This document shows positions 1-8,772 of a stretch of 64,000 nucleotides of DNA, piece after piece (position 1 is the stretch's first letter; each line of letters starts with the position of its first letter). The translations under genes and the position numbers were made by a program. The stretch lies in contig CAVVTG010000002.1 of assembly GCA_963751105.1 (NCBI GenBank), positions 1,240,001 to 1,304,000 on the forward strand. Reading direction: 5' to 3'. The notes under the pieces were generated by a model. The model worked only from the letters and a program-made list of their open reading frames with translations, made no database searches and was not told where the DNA came from. This stretch comes from JACVRW01 sp963751105. GTDB lineage: Bacteria > Actinomycetota > Thermoleophilia > Solirubrobacterales > Thermoleophilaceae.

Positions 1-1
1 C

Positions 2-1150
2 GCCGGGGAATCACACGGTCCGGGCCTGACCACGGTCGTCGAGGGGCTGCCCGCGGGCCTCGAGCTGCGCCCAGAGGATCTCGACCGGGATCTGGCCCGG
101 CGCCAGCTCGGACACGGGCGTGGCGGGCGCATGAAGATCGAGCAGGACAGGGCCGAGGTCACGTCGGGAGTGCGCCACGGACGGACGTTGGGGAGCCCCG
201 TGGCGCTACGGATCGAGAACCGCGACTACCAGAACTGGGAGGAGCGGATGAACCCCTGGCCGGTGGAGGGCGAGGTGGCCGAGGTGCACCTGCCGCGCCC
301 GGGCCACGCCGACCTGGCCGGCCTCCAGAAGTACGGCTTCACCGACGCCCGCAACGTGCTCGAGCGGGCCTCCGCGCGGGAGACCGCGGCTCGTGTGGCT
401 GCGGGCGCGCTGGCCAAGGCCTTCCTGCGCGAGCTGGGCGTGACCATCCGCTCTCACGTGACCGGCATCGGCAGCGTCACCGCGCCGGGGCGCGACGGGC
501 TCGGGCCCGCCGACTTCGACGCCGTGGACGAGTCGCCGGTGCGGGCACTCGACGTCGGCGCGAGCGAGGCGATGGTGGCCGAGATCGACGCGGCCCGCAA
601 GGCGAACGAGTCGCTGGGCGGCACCTTCGAGGTGATCGCCTTCGGGCTCGTGCCCGGGATCGGCTCGTACATCTCCTGGGAGGAGCGTCTCGACGGCCGC
701 TTGGCGGGAGCGATCATGTCGATCCAGGCCATGAAAGGGGTTGGCATCGGAGACGGCTTCGCGCTGGCCGGACGGGTGGGCTCACAGGCCCACGACGAGA
801 TCTTCTTCTCCGACGAGCGCGGCTACCACCGCGAGACCAACCGGGCCGGCGGGCTCGAGGGCGGCATGACCACGGGCGATCCGCTCGTGGTCGTGGGCGC
901 CATGAAGCCGCTGCCGACGCTGACCAAGCCGCTGCGCTCGGTGGACACGGAGACCAAGGAGCCGGCCCAGGCGCTGCGCGAGCGCACCGACTCCTGCACC
1001 GTCCCGGCCGCCGGGGTCGTGGGGGAGGCGATGGTGGCGCTCGTGCTGGCCGCGGCCTACCGCGACAAGCTGGGCGGCGATCACATCGACGATGCGCGCG
1101 CGGCGCTCTCCGCGTACGAGCAGCGCATCGGCTGGAGGCGTGACCGATAG
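2..1150 (+). CDS. aroC: Chorismate synthase (5' end outside window)
   Basis: Converts 5-enolpyruvylshikimate-3-phosphate to chorismate with reduced FMN, the last shared step of aromatic amino acid synthesis. The reading frame is open from base 2 and begins with the family N-terminal signature AGESHGPGLTTVVEGLPAG, so only a few codons lie outside the window; the ATG at 131 is internal. Other family signatures are GRGGRM, the RNVLERASARET stretch and AIMSIQAMKGVGIGDGF near the FMN site. The C-terminal part keeps RTDSCTVPAAGVVGEAM. It leads an aro block on the same strand and ends 14 bases before the fused aroKB start. Identification is secure. Confidence 0.97.
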   Translation, partial: AGESHGPGLTTVVEGLPAGLELRPEDLDRDLARRQLGHGRGGRMKIEQDRAEVTSGVRHGRTLGSPVALRIENRDYQNWEERMNPWPVEGEVAEVHLPRPGHADLAGLQKYGFTDARNVLERASARETAARVAAGALAKAFLRELGVTIRSHVTGIGSVTAPGRDGLGPADFDAVDESPVRALDVGASEAMVAEIDAARKANESLGGTFEVIAFGLVPGIGSYISWEERLDGRLAGAIMSIQAMKGVGIGDGFALAGRVGSQAHDEIFFSDERGYHRETNRAGGLEGGMTTGDPLVVVGAMKPLPTLTKPLRSVDTETKEPAQALRERTDSCTVPAAGVVGEAMVALVLAAAYRDKLGGDHIDDARAALSAYEQRIGWRRDR

Positions 1151-1164
1151 CGGCTGGCGCGCTG

Positions 1165-2676
1165 GTGATGGTGGGCTTCATGGGGGCCGGCAAGTCCACC
1201 GGGGCCCGGGCGCTGGCGGCCGAGCTGGGCGGCGAAGCCCTCGACTCCGATCGTCTGCTCGAGCAACGCCTGGGCGAGCCGATCGAGGTGTTCTTCGACC
1301 GCGAGGGCGAGCAGGCCTTCCGGGCGCGCGAGGAGGAGGTGGTGCTCGAGCTGCTCGACCGGCCCGACGCCCTGGTGATCGCGCTCGGCGGCGGGGCGGT
1401 GGGCTCGGAGCGGGTCCGTGAGGCACTCTCCGCCCACACCGTGGTGCACCTCGAGGTCGAGTCGAGCGAGGCCTGGCGGCGGGCCTCGAACCACGGCCGT
1501 CCCCTGGCGCGCGATCCGGAGCGCTTCGGCCAGTTGCACAGGGACCGCGCGAGCCTGTACGACTCCGTGGCCGACGCGGTGCTGCCGCCCGGAGAGCGGG
1601 ACGGCATCCGGCGCACCGTGCCGGCGCTGCGAGCGCTGGCCGACGCCCCGGGGGGCACCCGCCTCGTGTGGGCGGCCTCGGCCGGCGGCGACTATCCCGT
1701 CTTCCTCGGCGACGGCCTCACGGCGTCCGGGTTCTTCTACCCGCGCGAGGGCCGGCGGCTCGTGGTGACCGACGAGAACGTGCGCGCGGCGGTCGCCGTG
1801 CCCGACCTGTCCGGCGCCGAGGAGCCCATCGTGGTGGCGGCGGGCGAGCAGCACAAGACGCTGACCGGCGCCGAGGAGGTGCTGCGCTCGCTGGCCCGCG
1901 CCGGCACCGAGCGCGGCGATCTCGTGGTGGCCCTGGGCGGGGGCGTGGTGGGCGACGTGGCCGGCTTCTGCGCCGCCGTCTATCAGCGCGGCGTCCGGCA
2001 CGTGCAGGTGCCCACCAGCCTGGTGGCGCAGGTGGACTCGGCCTACGGCGGGAAGACCGGCGTCGACCTGCCCGAGGGCAAGAACTACGCGGGCGCCTAC
2101 CACCAGCCCTCCGCGGTCCTGTGTGACCCCGCGCTCCTGGCCACGCTGCCGGCAGCGGAGCTCGCCGCGGGCTACGCGGAGGTGATCAAGACCGCGCTGA
2201 TCGCAGGTGGTCCGCTGTGGGCGAGGGTGCGCAGGGGAGAGGACGTGGACGCCGGGATGATCATGGGTTGTGTGCGCACCAAGCTCGCCGTGGTGGCGGC
2301 CGACGAGCGCGACGCCGGCCGGCGCCAGGTGCTCAACCTGGGCCACACGGTGGCCCACGCGATCGAGGCTGCCACGTCGTACGGCCGCTACCGGCACGGG
2401 GAGGCGGTGGGCATCGGCCTGCTGGCCGCGCTGCGGCTGTCGGGGCGGGAGGCGCTGCGCGCCGAGGTGGCCGGGCTGCTGGAGGCCCGCGGCCTGCCCG
2501 TCTCGTTCTCCGGCGCGCCGGTGGAGGCCGTGATCGAGCTGACCGGCCGCGACAAGAAGCGTGAGGGCGGCCGGGTGCCGTTCGTGCTGGTGGAGGCGCC
2601 GGGCGAGGTCACGCCGGGGCACTCCGTGGACGACGGATCGCTGCGGCGGGCGGTCGAGGAGGTACACGCCGGATGA
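1165..2676 (+). CDS. aroKB: Bifunctional shikimate kinase / 3-dehydroquinate synthase
   Basis: Two shikimate-pathway enzymes in one 503-residue chain. Residues 1 to about 165 are shikimate kinase: Walker A GFMGAGKST at 4-12, the shikimate-contact region DSDRLLEQ, and ALGGGAV. Residues about 170 to 500 are 3-dehydroquinate synthase: GGGVVGDVAGF, PTSLVAQVDSAYGGKTGVD, the AAGYAEVIKTALI segment and the metal-ligand stretch LNLGHTVAHAIE. No stop or restart separates the domains. The start is GTG 1165 or ATG 1168. It lies between aroC and aroQ and overlaps aroQ by four bases (ATGA), suggesting translational coupling. Fused AroKB proteins are known in several lineages; separate genes are commoner in other actinobacteria. 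Confidence 0.95.
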   Translation: MMVGFMGAGKSTGARALAAELGGEALDSDRLLEQRLGEPIEVFFDREGEQAFRAREEEVVLELLDRPDALVIALGGGAVGSERVREALSAHTVVHLEVESSEAWRRASNHGRPLARDPERFGQLHRDRASLYDSVADAVLPPGERDGIRRTVPALRALADAPGGTRLVWAASAGGDYPVFLGDGLTASGFFYPREGRRLVVTDENVRAAVAVPDLSGAEEPIVVAAGEQHKTLTGAEEVLRSLARAGTERGDLVVALGGGVVGDVAGFCAAVYQRGVRHVQVPTSLVAQVDSAYGGKTGVDLPEGKNYAGAYHQPSAVLCDPALLATLPAAELAAGYAEVIKTALIAGGPLWARVRRGEDVDAGMIMGCVRTKLAVVAADERDAGRRQVLNLGHTVAHAIEAATSYGRYRHGEAVGIGLLAALRLSGREALRAEVAGLLEARGLPVSFSGAPVEAVIELTGRDKKREGGRVPFVLVEAPGEVTPGHSVDDGSLRRAVEEVHAG

Positions 2677-3113
2677 AGACCCGCGTGGAGGTGATGCACG
2701 GAGTCAACTTCGACGTGCTGGGTCAGCGCGATCCGGAGATCTACGGCGGGCTCGGGCTCGCCGAGCTCGAGTTCAAGATCGGCGAGTTCGGAAGCGAGCT
2801 GGGCCTCGATCTCAGCTTCTACCAGTCGAATCACGAGGGCGAGTACTGCGAGTTCCTCCACCGGGCCGGCGAGAACGCCGACGGGCTGATCCTCAACCCG
2901 GGCGCGTGGACGCACTACTCGTGGGCCATCCACGACGCGCTCGAGGTGGCGGCGCTGCCGGCGATCGAGGTGCATCTCTCGGCCGTGGACGAGCGCGACG
3001 AGTGGCGACGGCTGTCGGTGATCCGCGACCTGTGCGCCGGGTGCGTGCAGGGCAAGGGCGCCGACGGCTACCGTGACGCCCTGGCGATGCTCAAGGAGGC
3101 GATGCAGGGATGA
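2673..3113 (+). CDS. aroQ: 3-dehydroquinate dehydratase, type II
   Basis: Dehydrates 3-dehydroquinate to 3-dehydroshikimate. The 146-residue length is normal for the small dodecameric type II enzyme. The N-terminal signature is degenerate: HGVNFDVLGQRDPEIYG in place of the usual NGPNLNLLG, but the catalytic Arg and Tyr (QRDPEIYG) and the Asn of the GVN stretch are kept. Further active-site segments are QSNHEGE, LNPGAWTHYS, EVHLS and the Arg in EWRRLS. ATGA overlaps connect it to aroKB upstream and to the M24 peptidase downstream. Confidence 0.93.
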   Translation: MKTRVEVMHGVNFDVLGQRDPEIYGGLGLAELEFKIGEFGSELGLDLSFYQSNHEGEYCEFLHRAGENADGLILNPGAWTHYSWAIHDALEVAALPAIEVHLSAVDERDEWRRLSVIRDLCAGCVQGKGADGYRDALAMLKEAMQG

Positions 3114-4195
3114 ACGTGCAGGCGGCCCATGCCGCCGAGGCTCGCACCGACAGGCTGGTGGAGCTCGTCACCGAGCGCGAGCTCGACTGCCTCCTGGTGA
3201 CCGAGCTTCCCAACGTGCGCTACCTCACTGGCTTCACCGGCACGAGCGGCGCCTGCGTGGTCACTCCGAACGAGCGTCTCTTCCTCACCGATTTCCGCTA
3301 CGTGGAGCAGGCCGCCGAGCAGGTGCAGGGCTACGAGACGGCGCAGGTGGGTCGCGACATGGCAGGCGACCTTGCGCGGCGCCTGCACGGCCGTGCGGGA
3401 TTCGACGACGAGCACGTGAGCGTCGCGCTGCACGGCAAGCTGGCCGAGAAGACCACCGACGGCGTCGAGCTCGTGGCCGCCGGAGGTCTGGTGGAGCGGC
3501 TGCGCGCCGTCAAGGACGACGCCGAGGTCGCCGCGATGAGGGCCGCGGCCGAGCTCGCCACGGCGGCGTACGAGTCGCTGCTCGAGCTCGGCCTCGCCGG
3601 GCGTACCGAGCGTGACGTGGCCGTCGGGCTCGTGCGCTTCATGGAGGACGGGGGCGCGGAGGGGCCGTCGTTCGAGCCGATCGTGGCGTCAGGCGCGCAC
3701 GGTGCCCTGCCCCACGCGGTCCCGCGTGACGTGGAGATCCCCGCCGGCACGCTGGTGGTCGTCGATCTCGGCGCTCAGGTCGACGGCTACTGCTCGGACT
3801 GCACGCGGACTTTGGCCACCGGGCCACTCGACGACGAGGCCGTGGCCGTGTATGGGGTGGTGCTCGAGGCGCAACAGGCGGGGCTGGCAGCGGCGCGAGC
3901 CGGCGCGGAGTGCGCCGCGGTCGACGGCGTCGCCCGCGACGTCATCGAGGCCGCCGGTCACGGCGAGCGCTTTGGCCACGGGCTCGGGCACGGGGTGGGC
4001 CTCGAGGTGCACGAGGCGCCGCGGCTGGGCAAAACCGCCAAGGGCGAGCTCGAGGCCGGGACCGCGGTGACCGTGGAGCCGGGGGTGTACCTGCCCGGAG
4101 AGTTCGGGGTGCGCATCGAGGACCTGGTGATCGTGGGCGCGGGCGAGCCCGAGATCCTCACGAGCTTCCCGAAGGAGCTCGTGACGGTCGCTTGA
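3110..4195 (+). CDS. pepQ: Xaa-Pro peptidase, M24 family
   Basis: Metal-dependent aminopeptidase or dipeptidase of the pita-bread fold, 361 residues. The N-terminal creatinase-like domain covers residues 1 to about 130 and the catalytic domain about 135 to 355. The metal ligands are visible: two Asp in VVVDLGAQVDGYCSDCTRT, His in GHGLGHGVGLEVHE, and the two Glu in TVEPGVYLPGEFGVRIED. It starts on an ATGA overlap with aroQ. In many actinobacteria and Firmicutes this peptidase lies between aroQ and efp; here efp is about 17.7 kb further right. Confidence 0.92.
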   Translation: MNVQAAHAAEARTDRLVELVTERELDCLLVTELPNVRYLTGFTGTSGACVVTPNERLFLTDFRYVEQAAEQVQGYETAQVGRDMAGDLARRLHGRAGFDDEHVSVALHGKLAEKTTDGVELVAAGGLVERLRAVKDDAEVAAMRAAAELATAAYESLLELGLAGRTERDVAVGLVRFMEDGGAEGPSFEPIVASGAHGALPHAVPRDVEIPAGTLVVVDLGAQVDGYCSDCTRTLATGPLDDEAVAVYGVVLEAQQAGLAAARAGAECAAVDGVARDVIEAAGHGERFGHGLGHGVGLEVHEAPRLGKTAKGELEAGTAVTVEPGVYLPGEFGVRIEDLVIVGAGEPEILTSFPKELVTVA

Positions 4196-4217
4196 GGGCG
4201 CTCGCGGCCGGCTCGCC

Positions 4218-4958
4218 GTGACAGCGCTCCTGGCCGTCGCCGCCTTCGCCGGCGCGCTCGTCGGCTCGGCCACCGGCTTCGGCTTCGCACTCGTCGTCTC
4301 ACCGGTCGCCTTTGCCGTGCTCGATCCGCTCGAGGCCGTGTGGACCATGCTGGTGCTGTCGCTGGTGCTGAACGCGCTGATGCTCTTCGAGGGTGGCCTG
4401 CCGCGCCACGTGGACTGGCCCGCGCTGGGGCCGCTGCTGGCGGCGGCGTTGCCGGGCCTGGCCGCGGGCATCGTGGTGCTCGACCTCCTGCCCAAGCGAG
4501 CGCTGCAGGTGGGCGTGGGCGTGGCGGTGATCGCGGTGGCGGCGCGTCAGCTCTACACGCGGTCACGCGAGGCGCCGCGGCGCCGGCCGCGCCGCGGGGA
4601 GACGCTCGGCGCCGGGTTCGCCACGGGGCTGCTCACCACCTCGCTGAGCGTCAGCGGACCGCCGCTCGTGCTCTGGCTCGAGGACCGCGGCGTGCGCCCG
4701 GCGGAGTTTCGCACCACCCTCGCGGCCTGCTTCCTGGCGCTCAGCCTCGCCGGCGGGGCGGCGCTCTTCGTGGCCGAGGGCGAGTCGAAGCTCGAGCTCG
4801 GCGAGCTCCCCCTGCTGCTCGGCCTGGTGGTGGCGGGCTACCTGGCCGGCGCCTACGCCTTCCGGCAGCTCGAGCACGAGCGCTTCTTCGCGCTCGCGCT
4901 CGTGCTCGTCATCGCCACCGGCACGGCCAGCCTGGTGGCCGGCCTGGCCGGCGCCTAG
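4218..4958 (+). CDS. TSUP (TauE/SafE) family membrane permease
   Basis: Integral membrane protein of 246 residues with seven or eight hydrophobic segments, matching the TauE/SafE family that exports sulfite, sulfoacetate or other organosulfur anions. The N-terminal repeat begins LVGSATGFGFALVVSPVAF and the second repeat begins LGAGFATGLLTTSLSVSGPPLVLW; this two-fold internal repeat with a Gly-rich first helix and SGPP is the family mark. The start is GTG 4218, 22 bases after pepQ. The substrate cannot be told from sequence. It converges with the GH15 gene. Confidence 0.85.
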   Translation: MTALLAVAAFAGALVGSATGFGFALVVSPVAFAVLDPLEAVWTMLVLSLVLNALMLFEGGLPRHVDWPALGPLLAAALPGLAAGIVVLDLLPKRALQVGVGVAVIAVAARQLYTRSREAPRRRPRRGETLGAGFATGLLTTSLSVSGPPLVLWLEDRGVRPAEFRTTLAACFLALSLAGGAALFVAEGESKLELGELPLLLGLVVAGYLAGAYAFRQLEHERFFALALVLVIATGTASLVAGLAGA

Positions 4959-4977
4959 CCGGCCGACAGCCGGGCCG

Positions 4978-7140
4978 TCACTCCTCGCACAGCGTCGTCT
5001 CGTAGCGGCAGGCCACGATCTGCGGCGTCTCAACGGGCGCACCGGCGTCGATCGACCGCGCCAGCCGGATCAGCTGGGAGTGCGACCACGCCAGGGGCGT
5101 CGCTGAGAACGTGTTCTCGCCCGGCACGAACTCCGGGCTCGTGCCCACCGGCGGCTGGAGATCCCACACCTGCTCGGCGATCACCTGGCCGCCCGAGTCC
5201 GCGGCCACGTTGTTCATCGTGTCGAGGTACGCCTGCGCGTCCTCGCCGGCGGCCAGGGCGTACTCGCCCCGCTCGCCCGTGAGCAGCGGCCAGCCGCGCC
5301 CGATGGTCTCGCCCGAGCCGGGATCGACCGGCGCCCACTGGCTTCCGTCGCGCTTCTCGCCGTACCCGTCGAAGCTCGACCGGTGCCAGAAGGGGCCGTT
5401 CTCGGTGTCGTAGCGGAGCTCGCGATCGATCACCCGCAGGGTCGAGGCGATGTTCGGGTCGTCGGCCGACTTGACGCCGAGGCGGACCATCTCGAGGAAG
5501 CTCGGATCCACCACCTGGCGCTGGTCGATCAGCGGCCCGCCGTCGGCGATCTGGATCTGGGCACCGGAGTTGGCGTCGCCGTTGTCGGTGATCCGCAGGT
5601 AGTACGGCTCCGCCGAGAGCGGCCCGTTGCGCGTGAGGGTCCAGGTCTCGAGGTTCGCCCGCCACTCGTCGGCCACCGCCTCGTAGCGGCTGGCCCGTGC
5701 CCCCGCGCCGTTCTTGCGAGCGATGTCGGCGGCGGTGACGAGACCGGCGATCTCGGCGGCGATCGTGGCCGGCGAGTAGCCGCCGATGTTCTCCCAGCGC
5801 TCCTGGTCGGTGCGGGGCCCGTTGGCCACGAGGAAGTCGGCCGAGCGGCGCACGTTGTCCCAGTCGCGCGGACCGGTCCGGCCGAGCTGCCAGGCCAGCA
5901 CGATCGGGAAGGCCACCTCGTCGAGCTGCAGGCCGTCGAACACCGGCTCGCCGTCGAGTCGCGCGTTCTGCGGGAAGGATCCGTCGGGGCGCTGCTGGAC
6001 CTCCCACAGGTAGTTGAGGGAGCGCCGCGCCGCGGCGGTGTCGCCCGCTGCGAGCAGCCCGGTGGCGATCTCGTACAGGTCACGCGACCACACGGCGATG
6101 TACACCGGGAGCTCCTGGAGCTCGTTGGCCCATGCCCAGGGTCGGCCCGGAGCGGCCACGAAGCCGCCGCGGTAGGTCTTGTCCTCGTGGGCGGCGAGCA
6201 GCATCACCGAGGCGAGGTAGCTCGACCTCGCGCCGGACGCGCTCTCCGGTACGGGGTCGAGCGAGGCGAAGTACTTGCGCCATCCCGCCGAGTACTGCTG
6301 GCGCGCGGAGGCGAAGCCGCGGTCGAGGGCGGCCCGTGCTGTCCGAAGCGCCGCGCCTTCTCGCCGGCCGAATCCCAGTGAGAGCTCGAGCTGCTGACCG
6401 CCAGACAGCCCGGTCAGATTGGTCTTGCCCACCTGCACGACGTTGCCGCGGTCGGGAGCGGTGTAGTCCCAGTCGAGGGTGTAGTCGTCCTGAAGGTCCT
6501 TCCAGGGGTCGCTGCGGTTGAGGTAGCCGCTCGAACTGGCCGTGAAGCCCGACGAGGCCAGCACCGCGCTGCTCAGGACGTCGTCGGTGGCCAGGAGGGC
6601 GCCACCGCCGCTGCGGCCCTTGTCGTCGTTCGCGTTCAGGCCCAGGGCGGCGTCGTGCAGCACGTAGACGTCATAGGGGGTCCCGGTGAGCGACTCGAAA
6701 CGGATGTCCACCAGCACCGCGGAGCGGCCGGGATCGGTGACGTAGGTCTTGGTGATCCGGTAGTTGCCGGACTTGGCCGTGTTGACCTGTCGGTACACAG
6801 GGCTGCGCCGGCTGATCAGCTCCACCTGGGAGTCCGTGTCCTCGTCCTCGCGGTCAGCGAAGGTCTCACCGTCGGTGACCACGAGCTGCGTGTCGCGGCT
6901 CGCCGGCGTGTCGATCCGCGGGAAGAAGACCTCGGTGAGGACGCCGCTGTTGATCGTGTACCAGACCTTGCTGGCGCGGCTGCGCGAGGTGCCGAAGCCG
7001 TCCTTGTCTCCCGGCGCCCAGTCGGAGGCCTTGCCCGGCGCCCCGGGCGCCTTGGTTGGAGCGGCTGCGGACGGTCCCGCGGCGAGCATGGTGGACAGCA
7101 GCAGGGCAGACAGCAGCCAGGCGGCGCGGTGGATGCGCAT
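4978..7140 (-). CDS. Secreted GH15 glucan 1,4-alpha-glucosidase
   Basis: Exported glucoamylase or glucodextranase-type enzyme of 720 residues that should release glucose from the ends of alpha-glucans. I place the start at 7140 because it gives a clean signal peptide (MRIHRAAWLLSALLLSTM, then AAGPSAAA) and a strong ribosome site, GGGAGGGG, about ten bases upstream; the frame stays open further upstream without either. An N-terminal beta-sandwich domain (about 40-290) precedes the (alpha/alpha)6 barrel. Barrel marks are VWSRDLYEI, the general-acid segment QERWENIGGYSPATIAAE and the general-base segment PLLTGERGEYAL. It is divergent from imuB, with about 100 bases between the starts. Confidence 0.9.
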   Translation of the reverse strand: MRIHRAAWLLSALLLSTMLAAGPSAAAPTKAPGAPGKASDWAPGDKDGFGTSRSRASKVWYTINSGVLTEVFFPRIDTPASRDTQLVVTDGETFADREDEDTDSQVELISRRSPVYRQVNTAKSGNYRITKTYVTDPGRSAVLVDIRFESLTGTPYDVYVLHDAALGLNANDDKGRSGGGALLATDDVLSSAVLASSGFTASSSGYLNRSDPWKDLQDDYTLDWDYTAPDRGNVVQVGKTNLTGLSGGQQLELSLGFGRREGAALRTARAALDRGFASARQQYSAGWRKYFASLDPVPESASGARSSYLASVMLLAAHEDKTYRGGFVAAPGRPWAWANELQELPVYIAVWSRDLYEIATGLLAAGDTAAARRSLNYLWEVQQRPDGSFPQNARLDGEPVFDGLQLDEVAFPIVLAWQLGRTGPRDWDNVRRSADFLVANGPRTDQERWENIGGYSPATIAAEIAGLVTAADIARKNGAGARASRYEAVADEWRANLETWTLTRNGPLSAEPYYLRITDNGDANSGAQIQIADGGPLIDQRQVVDPSFLEMVRLGVKSADDPNIASTLRVIDRELRYDTENGPFWHRSSFDGYGEKRDGSQWAPVDPGSGETIGRGWPLLTGERGEYALAAGEDAQAYLDTMNNVAADSGGQVIAEQVWDLQPPVGTSPEFVPGENTFSATPLAWSHSQLIRLARSIDAGAPVETPQIVACRYETTLCEE

Positions 7141-7244
7141 GTCTCTTCTTCCCCTCCCAAGGTTCAGTGAAGGACAGGCCAACGCTACCCGGCGCCAAAT
7201 TCGACGAAACCGGGGAGACGGGTTGCAGGCCGCCGCCGCTGATG

Positions 7245-7258
7245 CGAACATGCGTTCG
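7245..7258. promoter_or_regulatory. LexA (SOS) box at the imuB start
   Basis: CGAAC-ATGC-GTTCG fits the Gram-positive LexA/DinR consensus CGAACRNRYGTTCG with perfect arms. The surrounding 16-mer GCGAACATGCGTTCGT recurs exactly at dnaE2 and with one change at the HNH gene. It ends one base before ATG 7260 and would lie inside the coding region if ATG 7242 were used. Confidence 0.88.
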
Positions 7259-7259
7259 T

Positions 7260-8465
7260 ATGATCGTCTGCGCCCTCTACCCCCGCTTCGAGCTGCTCGC
7301 GGCGCTCGGCGACCGCCGGGCACTGCTCTCGGAGCCGGCCGCGCTGGCCCCCGAGGCGGGTCGCGAGCAGATGGTGGGAGAGGTCTCGGCGGCGGCCGAG
7401 GCGTTCGGGGTGGTGCGAGGGATGCGGATGGGTGAGGCGATGTCGCGCTGCCCAGCTCTGCGCCTGGTGCCGCCCGATCCCGAGGGCGTGCGCACGCTCT
7501 GGAACACGGTGCTCGACCGGCTCGAGGGGCTGGGGGCCGAGGTGGAGTCCGACCGCGCCGGGGCCGCCTTCTTCGGCGCCGGCGCCATTCAGGGCATTCA
7601 CGGCGGCGACCTGGCCGGCGTCCTCACGGCCGCCCGCCGGGCGCTGGGCGCGGGAGCCCGATTCGGAGCGGCGCCCAGCCGATTCACCGCCCACGCGGCG
7701 GCGCTACAGGTCCGGCCGCGGCCCGGTCGCCGGGCCCACGTGATCGAAGAGACCGCGATGAGGGAGTTCCTCGCGCCCCTTCCCGTCGGCCTGCTGCGCA
7801 CGCGGCCGGAGCTCCAGGCGCTTCCCGAAGTGCTCGAGCAGCTCGGCATCCGCACGCTCGGCGAGGTCGCGGACCTGCCGTCGCAGGCGATGGCCGAGCG
7901 TTTCGGCCACCCCGGGCTGCTGGCCCTGGACCTGGCCCGCGGGCGCGACCTTCCCCTCCAGCCGCGGCGCCCGCCCGAGCCGGTCCGCGAGCGTCTCGAT
8001 CTGCCCGAGGCGGTGTCGGGCCAGCAGCTCGAGCGGGCCCTCGAGCTGCTCGTCGCCCGGGTGCTCGCCCGGCGCGAACGGCGCGGGCGCTCGCTGAGGG
8101 CGCTGGCGATGTCGGCCCGCTTCGTGGCCGGGGGCACCTGGCGCATCTCGGTCACGCTGCGTCACGCCAGCGCCGACCCTGCCCGCATCCGGCTCGCCCT
8201 GGCCCCCAAGCTGGCGGAGCTGCCCGCCCCCTCCGAGTCGCTGGGGCTCGAGGTGGAGGCCTTCGGCCCCCCGGCGCACGATCAGGGACGCCTGCTCGAC
8301 GAGGCCGCCGCGATTCGCCGCGGCCGGCTCGGGGAGGCGGTTCGCCAGGCTCGCCAGGCCGCTGGGGCGGACGCCGCTCTGCGCGTGCTCGACGTGGATC
8401 CGGACTCGCGCATCCCGGAGCGCCGCGCGGTGCTGGCGCCCTTTCCCGACCAATCGCCCCAGTGA
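7260..8465 (+). CDS. imuB: ImuB-like Y-family polymerase homologue, catalytically dead
   Basis: Y-family DNA polymerase fold, 401 residues, acting in the actinobacterial mutasome as the adaptor between the sliding clamp and DnaE2. Palm, finger and thumb regions align with DinB-type enzymes (VRGMRMGEAMSRCPAL; the LEQLGIRTLGEVADLP helix-hairpin-helix stretch), but the catalytic acids are gone. The N-terminal strand reads MIVCALYPRFELL instead of a DMDAFF-type motif, and the SxDE position reads ESDRAGAAFFG. That loss is characteristic of ImuB. The start is ATG 7260 just after the LexA box, or ATG 7242 in frame. The stop overlaps the DUF6504 gene. The RecA-like partner ImuA is not in the window. 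Confidence 0.87.
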   Translation: MIVCALYPRFELLAALGDRRALLSEPAALAPEAGREQMVGEVSAAAEAFGVVRGMRMGEAMSRCPALRLVPPDPEGVRTLWNTVLDRLEGLGAEVESDRAGAAFFGAGAIQGIHGGDLAGVLTAARRALGAGARFGAAPSRFTAHAAALQVRPRPGRRAHVIEETAMREFLAPLPVGLLRTRPELQALPEVLEQLGIRTLGEVADLPSQAMAERFGHPGLLALDLARGRDLPLQPRRPPEPVRERLDLPEAVSGQQLERALELLVARVLARRERRGRSLRALAMSARFVAGGTWRISVTLRHASADPARIRLALAPKLAELPAPSESLGLEVEAFGPPAHDQGRLLDEAAAIRRGRLGEAVRQARQAAGADAALRVLDVDPDSRIPERRAVLAPFPDQSPQ

Positions 8466-8713
8466 CGCCCGGCTCCTCGCGCCGTCTCGGCTCTCCCAAG
8501 CCGACCTCCGTCCTTCCCGGCGACGGAGGCCTGCCGCGCGTGGTGGCCGGCGGCGAGGTCGACACGGTACGCGAGGAGTGGGTCGTGGAGGACCGCTGGT
8601 GGACGGCGCGGCCACTGCGGCGTCGCTACTTCGAGGTGGTCATGGCCGACGGGCGCAACATCGTCGTCTTCCGCGACCTCGTCGGCGGGGGCTGGTTCCT
8701 GCAGCGCTCCTGA
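8462..8713 (+). CDS. DUF6504 small protein, ImuB partner gene
   Basis: Protein of 83 residues starting on a GTGA overlap with imuB, so probably co-translated and damage-inducible. The first 30 residues are low complexity. The conserved core is EEWVVEDRWWTARPLRRRYFE followed by VVFRDLVGGGWFLQRS, which I recognise as the DUF6504 type that follows Y-polymerase genes in actinobacteria. No catalytic residues are apparent. The pattern of aromatic residues and the placement suggest an accessory of the translesion complex, but that role is inference. Confidence 0.75.
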   Translation: MTPGSSRRLGSPKPTSVLPGDGGLPRVVAGGEVDTVREEWVVEDRWWTARPLRRRYFEVVMADGRNIVVFRDLVGGGWFLQRS

Positions 8714-8772
8714 GATGGGGTTAGGGCAGCTGGGGGTTGAGCCGAGGCCTGGCGCGGTCGATACTCCTCTTG

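Noticed and set aside
1081..2667. A 528-codon frame on the minus strand opposite aroKB
   Set aside because: Antisense shadow of a clear enzyme; low-complexity composition and no motif.
5105..5117. GAACGTGTTC inside the GH15 gene as an SOS box
   Set aside because: The spacer is two bases instead of four and the site lies within coding sequence.
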